Source: Lachnospiraceae bacterium
GTDB lineage: Bacteria; Bacillota; Clostridia; Lachnospirales; Lachnospiraceae
DNA length: 5,850 nt
NCBI GenBank assembly: GCA_021200345.1
Contig: JAJQGR010000177.1
Span: forward strand, 1 to 5,850
Direction of reading: 5' to 3'
A model generated the notes under the pieces. It was not told the DNA's origin and did not search any database. It saw nothing but the letters and a program-made list of their open reading frames with translations. Position numbers and translations under genes: made by a program. This document shows, one piece after another, positions 1 through 5,090 of the stretch (position 1 is the stretch's first letter; each line of letters begins with the position of its first letter).

Positions 1-644
1 AGATTGTCCAGCGTTCCAAACTGCTGAAGCAATTGAGTCGCGGTGACCTGCCCCACCTTCGGAACCCCGGGAATATTGTCCGAGGCATCTCCCATCAGCG
101 CCTTTAAATCAATAAAAACCTTCGGTGTGACCCCGTAAGAAGCCTCCACATCCTTCGCATAGTAAGCTTCCACCTCTGTCCGGCCCTGCTTGGTTTTGGG
201 AATCAAAATTCTGATGCTGTCCGAGGCAATCTGCAATAAATCCCGGTCTCCGCTGACCAGGGTTACCTGATGACCATCCCGCTGCGCCGCATTAGCCAGG
301 GTGCCCAGAATATCGTCCGCTTCCAGCCCCGGCTGCTCGCATATCTGAATCTGCATGGCGTTCAGCATTTCCTTCATCACCGGAATCTGTTCCGCAAGCT
401 CTGAGGGCATTTCTTTCCTGGTCCCTTTATATTCCTTATACAGCTGATGCCGGAACGTAGGCGCTTTCACATCAAAAGCAACAGCCAGATAATCCGGCTG
501 TTCTTCCTCCAATATTTTGAACATGATATTCAGAAAACCGTACACGCCATTGGTATGAAGCCCCTCGGCGTTGGTGAGCAGCGGCACTCCGTAAAAAGCC
601 CGGTGCAGAATACTCATTCCGTCAATCAATACAAGCTTACCCAT
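1..644 (-). CDS. polA: DNA polymerase I, N-terminal part (5'-3' exonuclease domain), cut by the left window edge
   Basis: The visible 214 codons encode the 5'-3' exonuclease (FEN-like) domain of DNA polymerase I, which removes RNA primers and damaged strands during replication and repair. In order: the first acidic site in LVLIDG (D8), an AFD motif (D58), the clamp-like stretch TFRHQLYKEYKGTR (63-76), LEADD (D110, D111), SGDRDL (D133, D135), GDASDNIPGVP (185-195) and a helix-hairpin-helix region that follows (GQVTA, about 198-202). These are the metal-binding acids and DNA-binding motif expected of the family. The polymerase domain lies beyond position 1. The start at 644 is supported by AAGGGG at 650-655, five bases upstream, and by MGKLVLIDG matching the usual N-terminus. 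It follows the zinc-finger gene by 20 bases with no terminator, so it is probably cotranscribed with it and asnA. The family call is very secure. Whether the full-length protein has an active proofreading domain cannot be seen. Confidence 0.96.
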   Translation of the reverse strand, partial: MGKLVLIDGMSILHRAFYGVPLLTNAEGLHTNGVYGFLNIMFKILEEEQPDYLAVAFDVKAPTFRHQLYKEYKGTRKEMPSELAEQIPVMKEMLNAMQIQICEQPGLEADDILGTLANAAQRDGHQVTLVSGDRDLLQIASDSIRILIPKTKQGRTEVEAYYAKDVEASYGVTPKVFIDLKALMGDASDNIPGVPKVGQVTATQLLQQFGTLDN

Positions 645-664
645 AAATTCCCCTTAGCCTCCGC

Positions 665-991
665 TTAATGGAACAGCAAAAATAACACCACCGCTGCAAT
701 CACAATCAGCGTCAGCGCATCCAGCACAATCGTCCACACATTCCAGGAAAAAGGCATTTTGATCTTCTTTCTCCCGGGGGGTTCCAGCAGACGGTCAATC
801 TCCTCATCCAGATGAAAATCCTCATCTCTGTCCAGACGTGACATGCCCTCCTGCACCAGAAACTGTATCGTCAGTTCTTCCCTGCAGTTCGGACAGCTGA
901 TAATATGCTCCCGGATCTGTCTGCTTTGCTCTCTGGTACATTTTCCACCGATAAATTCTGACAATAAGGATTCTACTTCTTTGCAGTCCAT
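665..991 (-). CDS. Small anti-sigma-factor-like protein: zinc finger (zf-HC2) plus C-terminal membrane helix
   Basis: A 108-residue protein with two visible parts. The N-terminal region carries C3 and then H29-x3-C33-x2-C36, with the consensus spacing of the ZAS/zf-HC2 zinc-binding domain found in anti-sigma factors. After an acidic linker (about 54-70) and a basic stretch (RKKIK, 74-78), one hydrophobic helix (about 85-107) reaches the C-terminus. The basic residues before the helix predict the zinc domain in the cytoplasm. Typical membrane anti-sigma factors have an extracytoplasmic sensor after the helix; here the protein ends at residue 108, so nothing is left outside to sense a signal. 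No sigma factor gene is adjacent. The ATG shares one base with the asnA stop (TAATG), and only a weak GGTG lies upstream, which suggests translation by reinitiation after asnA. polA begins 20 bases downstream. The domain call is good; the partner and function are unknown, and it could be a metal-binding membrane protein with no sigma role. Confidence 0.85.
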   Translation of the reverse strand: MDCKEVESLLSEFIGGKCTREQSRQIREHIISCPNCREELTIQFLVQEGMSRLDRDEDFHLDEEIDRLLEPPGRKKIKMPFSWNVWTIVLDALTLIVIAAVVLFLLFH

Positions 992-2001
992 TATAAAAGC
1001 ACCACCCCTGCAGCGGCGCAGGTCTTTATCGTCTCCTGATCCCAGAGAGAAACCTGTACTTCACCTACATGGGCTTTTCCCAAAAGCAGCATACACAGAC
1101 GGGACTGCCCGATTCCGCCGCCAATGGTCAGCGGCAGTTCATTATTTAACAGCATACGATGAAATGGAAGTTCTCTTCTCTCCTCACACCCTGCTTTCAC
1201 AAGCTGCTCAGACAAAGACCGGGCATTGACACGAATGCCCATGGAACTCAGCTCCAGGGCCTGATCTAACGTGTCATGCCAGAAAATCAAATCACCGTTT
1301 AAGGCCCAGTCATCATAATCCGGAGCTCTGCCGTCATGCCTTTTTCCTGACTTCAGCAGATCGCCGATCTGCATCAGGAAAACAGTCTTATATTTTCGCG
1401 CAGCTTCGTTTTCCCTCTCTTTCGGAGAGAGAAGCGGATACTCATCCTCCAGCTGCTGGGTCGTCAGAAATGTGACTTCTCTTTTTAAATCAATATGATC
1501 CAGCTCGGGGAACTGCCACTTCAGCTCATCCAGAGTACCGCAGACAGCGCCCACAATCCGGTTGACTGTGTCCATCAGGTAGGCGGTATTTCTCATACTC
1601 TCATCAATGACCTTTTCCCAGTCCCACTGATCCACATAGACAGAATGCAGATTATCCAGCTCCTCGTCCCTGCGGATGGCATTCATATCCGTGACCAGGC
1701 CGTTTCCCACATAAAAATCATACTGCTTCAGTGCCATTCTCTTCCACTTTGCCAGAGAATGTACAACCTCCGCGTGCTGATGCACTGACGGGATGTCAAA
1801 GTCCACCGGGCGCTCCACCCCGTTTAAGTTGTCATTCAGTCCCGTCGCGGGATCCACGAAAAGAGGCGCTGTTACACGTTTTAAATGCAGAGCCGCGCAC
1901 AATTTGATCTGGAATATCTGCTTTACCTGGCCAATGGCCTTCTGTGTGTCATACAGACCAAGGGCGGAAGTGTAACCTTGAGGGATCCATGTCTTTGCCA
2001 T
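991..2001 (-). CDS. asnA: Aspartate--ammonia ligase (asparagine synthetase A)
   Basis: AsnA makes asparagine from aspartate, ammonia and ATP (releasing AMP and PPi) in the cytoplasm; it is related in fold to class II aminoacyl-tRNA synthetases. At 336 residues it is close to the usual length of about 330. Family blocks visible in order: APLFVDPATGLNDNLNG (45-61), VVHSLAKWKR (79-88), LHSVYVDQWDWE (118-129), RAPDYDDW (225-232), ELSSMGIR (250-257) and the motif-3-like GGGIGQSR (294-301). All match E. coli AsnA as I remember it. Three ATGs in a row (2007, 2004, 2001) open the frame. GGAG at 2009-2012 is only one base from the first but seven from the third, so I choose 2001; the longest version starts at 2007 and adds two Met. 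The gene leads a run with the zinc-finger gene (one-base overlap) and polA. There is no room upstream for a T-box leader, which controls asparagine genes in some Firmicutes. No key motif is missing. Confidence 0.97.
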   Translation of the reverse strand: MAKTWIPQGYTSALGLYDTQKAIGQVKQIFQIKLCAALHLKRVTAPLFVDPATGLNDNLNGVERPVDFDIPSVHQHAEVVHSLAKWKRMALKQYDFYVGNGLVTDMNAIRRDEELDNLHSVYVDQWDWEKVIDESMRNTAYLMDTVNRIVGAVCGTLDELKWQFPELDHIDLKREVTFLTTQQLEDEYPLLSPKERENEAARKYKTVFLMQIGDLLKSGKRHDGRAPDYDDWALNGDLIFWHDTLDQALELSSMGIRVNARSLSEQLVKAGCEERRELPFHRMLLNNELPLTIGGGIGQSRLCMLLLGKAHVGEVQVSLWDQETIKTCAAAGVVLL

Positions 2002-2008
2002 CATCATT

Positions 2009-2012
2009 CTCC
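2009..2012 (-). promoter_or_regulatory. Ribosome binding site that selects the third ATG of asnA
   Basis: GGAG on the minus strand lies 1, 4 and 7 bases before the three consecutive ATG codons. Only the third spacing is normal for initiation, which favours the start at 2001. Confidence 0.6.
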
Positions 2013-2030
2013 ATTCAGCTGCGCCTTGAG

Positions 2031-2059
2031 TTTATTGACTGCGTCTTACGCTTTTTCAA
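2031..2059 (-). promoter_or_regulatory. Possible sigma-A-type promoter for asnA
   Basis: On the minus strand TTGAAA (2054-2059, five of six matches to TTGACA) is followed after 17 bases by AATAAA (2031-2036, four of six matches to TATAAT). Transcription would begin near 2024, giving a leader of about 20 bases before the asnA start and just enough room for the ribosome site at 2009-2012. The -10 box is weak. The alternative is that asnA is read through from the sulfatase gene, because no terminator is visible between them. Confidence 0.3.
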
Positions 2060-2071
2060 CTGCATCTCAGT

Positions 2072-3436
2072 TTAGCATACTGTATTTTCATTGTCAATTA
2101 CCGGTCTTGTTCCCTCCGCTTCCTCAATCCAGTCAAGCAGCCGTTTCCTCAAATCCTCTTTCACCTTCCCGTAGGCCGCCTCATGCACCACGTTACAAAG
2201 CTGGCAGGGATCCTTTTCCATATCGTAAAGATAATCATCCGCATAGAAGTCGGATGCGGCCTCCTCACATCCATTCAGGCCAGGTGCGTATACACCGTAT
2301 AAATACCGGGGCGTGCGGATACATCTTCCCACACGGCTTTCCGAAATCTGCGCAAAAACCTCATTTCTCCGCTCAGGAAGCTTTCCCCGAGCCACATCCA
2401 GCAAATTTTCTCCGATCATCTCATCGCCCACATCCATTCCGGCCATCGCCAGGATCGTTTTGGGCAGGCTGGCTGTACTGACCAGATCCTCCACGATTTT
2501 TCCGCCCGTAAAGGAGCCTCCCCGGATGATCAGGGGGACTTTCAGCGCCGCATCGTGTCCGGTACGCTTATAATCGTCCCCGCCGTTTAAATGTCCGTCT
2601 CTGTTTCTTGTCATAAAGTGGGATCCATGATCCGACGCATAAATAATCACGGTATCCTCATAGAGTCCCTTTTCCTTCAGCTTTGCAATCAGACGGCCCA
2701 CATTCTGATCCAGGCTGGCGCACTGACCAAGATAATCCGGATACTCCTCACTGGCGTTTCCCTTCAGAGCCTGCAAATCTCCCGGCAATTCAAAGTCTTT
2801 GTATTTTTCCCGGGAGCCATCAGGTCCCTCATAATGCTGATGATCGTTCTGATGATGGGGCTCAATCTGTGAAACCACCATAAAAAACGGTTTGCTTAAG
2901 TCTCTGACATCAAGGAAATTCAGTGCCATATCGTTGATGCAGTCCGCCCGGTAGCCCTGAAAATCGATTCTTTGATTATTCTCATCAAACACATAGCCGT
3001 CATAACCATGAGAGGTAAATTCCAGCACATCAGCCGTTCTCCAATAGCCATTGTATCCGCCCCGCAGCTCTTTCGGTACCGCCCGGGTTCTGTAATCCAG
3101 CGCCTGATTTCCTCTTGGACCGCTGGCCAAATGCCACTTGCCTACATAAGCCGTCTCGTAGCCGGCCTCCTCCATGTAATTGGCAACCGTCTTCACATCC
3201 TGGGGCAGGGGCTGACCGTTTTTCCAGCAGTTTAACTCCGTAGGATAGCGTCCGGTCTGAAACAGCGCTCTGCATGGGCCGCAGACTGGCTGGGCGGTAA
3301 AGGCATTGCGAAACAGCACACCCTCTCTGGCCAGCTGGTCCACATTCGGGGTAATTTTCAGTTTCTGTCCATAGCAGCCAAGGGTATCCGCCCGCTGTTG
3401 ATCTGAAAAGTAAAAGATAATGTTCGGTTTGCTCAT
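2072..3436 (-). CDS. Cytoplasmic sulfatase, type I (formylglycine, cysteine type)
   Basis: A 454-residue member of the alkaline-phosphatase/sulfatase superfamily that should hydrolyse a sulfate ester; the substrate cannot be told from sequence. Visible features: metal-site start NIIFYFSDQQRAD (D12, Q13), first sulfatase signature C52-G-P-C-R56 followed by ALFQTGR, second signature GYETAYVGKWH (92-102), the EPHHQ segment (192-196), and the distal metal site ASDHG (D269, H270), with K290 and H294 before VPLIIRGG. C52 is the residue that must be oxidised to formylglycine; in anaerobes this is normally done by the radical-SAM enzyme anSME, not present here. There is no signal peptide, so the substrate must be imported or made inside the cell. 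The start at 3436 has GGAGG seven bases upstream; a longer in-frame start at 3457 would put that ribosome site inside the gene. It is separated from the larA-like gene by a terminator and followed by asnA after about 70 bases. Family very sure, specificity unknown; related phosphonate or phosphodiester hydrolases are a less likely alternative. Confidence 0.93.
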   Translation of the reverse strand: MSKPNIIFYFSDQQRADTLGCYGQKLKITPNVDQLAREGVLFRNAFTAQPVCGPCRALFQTGRYPTELNCWKNGQPLPQDVKTVANYMEEAGYETAYVGKWHLASGPRGNQALDYRTRAVPKELRGGYNGYWRTADVLEFTSHGYDGYVFDENNQRIDFQGYRADCINDMALNFLDVRDLSKPFFMVVSQIEPHHQNDHQHYEGPDGSREKYKDFELPGDLQALKGNASEEYPDYLGQCASLDQNVGRLIAKLKEKGLYEDTVIIYASDHGSHFMTRNRDGHLNGGDDYKRTGHDAALKVPLIIRGGSFTGGKIVEDLVSTASLPKTILAMAGMDVGDEMIGENLLDVARGKLPERRNEVFAQISESRVGRCIRTPRYLYGVYAPGLNGCEEAASDFYADDYLYDMEKDPCQLCNVVHEAAYGKVKEDLRKRLLDWIEEAEGTRPVIDNENTVC

Positions 3437-3443
3437 CTGATAT

Positions 3444-3448
3444 CCTCC
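3444..3448 (-). promoter_or_regulatory. Ribosome binding site deciding the sulfatase start
   Basis: GGAGG on the minus strand, seven bases before the ATG at 3436. It lies within the seven-codon extension of the longer frame starting at 3457, which has no comparable site of its own, so the shorter start is preferred. Confidence 0.75.
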
Positions 3449-3461
3449 ATCGTTCATTTTT

Positions 3462-3505
3462 TGTAGTTTTCCTGTAGTTTACCATATTTCACATGCCTAT
3501 GAAAA
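3462..3505 (-). promoter_or_regulatory. Probable control region of the sulfatase gene: weak promoter, direct repeat and imperfect palindrome
   Basis: Between the upstream terminator and the sulfatase start lie three overlapping signals. A promoter candidate on the minus strand is TTTTCA (3500-3505), an 18-base spacer and TAAACT (3476-3481), with TG one base before the -10 as in extended -10 promoters; each box matches only four of six positions. An 8-base direct repeat, TGTAGTTT on the plus strand, sits at 3462-3469 and 3473-3480, 11 bases apart, about one helical turn. An imperfect inverted repeat, TTTCA/TGAAA with an 8-base centre, spans 3487-3504. The arrangement suits a regulator binding at or just after the promoter. 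Individual elements are short, so the functional reading is an inference. Confidence 0.3.
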
Positions 3506-3526
3506 GACATCTTGAAAGCTCTGTGC

Positions 3527-3566
3527 AAAAAAACTGCCGCGAACCTTTTCCATGATCCGCGGCAGT
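3527..3566 (-). terminator. Rho-independent terminator of the larA-like gene
   Basis: On the minus strand a perfect 9-bp GC-rich stem (ACTGCCGCG at 3558-3566 pairs with 3533-3541), with a 16-base loop, runs directly into seven T residues (3527-3533, the first being part of the stem). It lies 24 bases after the larA-like stop codon. This cleanly separates the isomerase/larA-like unit from the sulfatase gene. Confidence 0.9.
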
Positions 3567-3589
3567 CATAAGCTTTTTATTCTGTTTTG

Positions 3590-5089
3590 TCAGCCACAAC
3601 AGGGATGTCCGGCCGCGGCGCCGTCTCTTACATGGCTGTTCTGAGCGGGATCCTTCATGCACAGATGGACTGCGGTAGTGGTAAACGCCCTCGGCAGAGC
3701 CAGAATGTTTGGATGATCGCCCACGATCTTCTTTTTGGCATCCTCCAAAGCCTCCTCCACTGTGGCGCGGGTTTTCAGTCCCATGCTTCTGGCGATGCCG
3801 GGTTCCCTGGCCCCTACAATATAGATTGCAGAAGTGTTCATTTCCGCGATGTGCCCACAGGACATCATGGAAAACCCATGGAAAGGATGAAACGCATTGG
3901 CGTAGCGGTACTTACGGATATATTCCTCGTTGGTGGCAAAATACTCTCCATAGCGGTTCATATCCGGCAATATCTGCATATAATCATGCTGGAACATTTC
4001 AAATAGTTCTCTTAAATATGGCCATCTCTCATCATGAAACCAGCCGTCGCAAATGGAAGGAACAATGAACACACAGTGATCGGCCAGAATTCTCTTATGG
4101 CGGATCACCTGGGCAGACAGAGCCTGCATCATCTGAATGGGATTGGTGCCCATGCCGTTGCCATAGTGGAAATTGGTGGGCATGCCGAACACCACCACAT
4201 CATACTTTTTCTCCGCCCAATGAACATAGGTGCGCTTGTCAGCCACCGCCCAGCTGACAGGCTGCAGCTCTTTCGCATAGCCGGAAAAAATGGCGATCTG
4301 GCGGGATTTCGTATCCAGTACCGCGTCGCAGCAGAAGAATTTTTTGCCCATCTTCTCTTCCATCAGCATCCCCTGCTGGTCAAATTTGGAACGCATCTCG
4401 GAGTGTGTGGAAACCGGCACAAAATCCGGACGATGCATCACTTCCGGCACATGGTGAGCCGCAATGCTTCTCCAGTGGGAGATGCCCGTGGCGCAATGCT
4501 TATAGCCGCCGGAATATCCGCCGTAGGGATTGCCCTGGGTATGACCGATCAGAATCGCCACATCCGCGTCATAGACATATTTATTCATAATCACGTGATC
4601 CCCATTGGCAGTATATCCGATGTCCACCAGATGGTCATAATCCTCAGAATCATGGCTGGTGATCTGGCCTGTATGATAGAACTCATTGAAAAGCGCATCC
4701 CCCAGAATGGTCTTCATCTCCGGTACCGTGGCCCTGGGATGGAGTCCGTTGGAAAATAAAAGAAGAATGTCCTTTTTCTCTACCCCTGCACTGTACAGTT
4801 CGTCCAGGCAGGCCCGGATGGATACCTTTCTGTGGGAGGTAGGCTGATTGCCGCCCTTGACAATATCGGGAATCACAATAACGACCCTGTCGCCGGGCTT
4901 TGCCAGCTTCGTCAGAGTGGGCATGCCGATAGGATTCCGGATCGACTCCAGTGTGGCGTTATACAGGCTGTCCCAGTCCTGGGGCAGACAGGGCGGATCC
5001 GGCACGGTCTCCCCGGGAATAAAGACATCTGTGGTATCAGGCAATTCGGCGCTTATCACGCCGTTGCCGTATTCAAAGTCCAGTTTCAT
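3590..5089 (-). CDS. LarA-family protein (nickel-pincer racemase/epimerase homologue, DUF2088) with altered active site
   Basis: A 499-residue homologue of LarA, the lactate racemase that uses a nickel-pincer nucleotide tethered to a lysine. Comparison from memory with Lactobacillus plantarum LarA (about 425 residues) maps the key sites: NGLHPRAT gives H117 (LarA H108, acid/base); GYSGGYK gives K197 (K184, cofactor attachment); H213 matches H200, the nickel ligand, with the same 16-residue spacing. Three positions differ: N187 where LarA has H174, the second acid/base; Q322 in NPIQMMQ where LarA has K298 (Q319 matches Q295); and K78 in PDIVKGG near R75, with a short insertion. The protein probably binds the cofactor but acts on another substrate or by another mechanism. 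It ends in a His/Cys-containing tail, HPCCG. The start at 5089 is set by AAGGGG seven bases upstream, although the frame is open to 5131. One base separates it from the TIM-family gene, so the two are cotranscribed. Cofactor genes larB, larC and larE are not in the window. Family sure, reaction unknown. Confidence 0.9.
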   Translation of the reverse strand: MKLDFEYGNGVISAELPDTTDVFIPGETVPDPPCLPQDWDSLYNATLESIRNPIGMPTLTKLAKPGDRVVIVIPDIVKGGNQPTSHRKVSIRACLDELYSAGVEKKDILLLFSNGLHPRATVPEMKTILGDALFNEFYHTGQITSHDSEDYDHLVDIGYTANGDHVIMNKYVYDADVAILIGHTQGNPYGGYSGGYKHCATGISHWRSIAAHHVPEVMHRPDFVPVSTHSEMRSKFDQQGMLMEEKMGKKFFCCDAVLDTKSRQIAIFSGYAKELQPVSWAVADKRTYVHWAEKKYDVVVFGMPTNFHYGNGMGTNPIQMMQALSAQVIRHKRILADHCVFIVPSICDGWFHDERWPYLRELFEMFQHDYMQILPDMNRYGEYFATNEEYIRKYRYANAFHPFHGFSMMSCGHIAEMNTSAIYIVGAREPGIARSMGLKTRATVEEALEDAKKKIVGDHPNILALPRAFTTTAVHLCMKDPAQNSHVRDGAAAGHPCCG

Positions 5090-5090
5090 G

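Noticed and set aside
2041..2056. Small plus-strand hairpin GCGT-CTT-ACGC followed by five T, as a terminator
   Set aside because: The stem has only four base pairs and no plus-strand gene ends there. On the minus strand, where the sulfatase gene ends, no T-run follows.
2008..2071. T-box or other riboswitch leader for asnA
   Set aside because: The gap to the sulfatase stop is about 70 bases, too short for a T-box, and no conserved T-box sequence is present.
1885..2481. 198-residue plus-strand open frame spanning the asnA/sulfatase junction
   Set aside because: It runs antisense through conserved parts of both genes and has low-complexity Pro/Ser/His composition.
3030..3485. 151-residue minus-strand open frame overlapping the sulfatase N-terminal half
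   Set aside because: It lies in another frame over the sulfatase signatures, resembles no family, and its sequence is rich in Arg, Gly and Cys as expected from out-of-frame reading.
4034..4759. 241-residue plus-strand open frame opposite the larA-like gene
   Set aside because: It is antisense to a well-supported gene, has unusual His/Ile-rich composition, and shows no recognisable motif.
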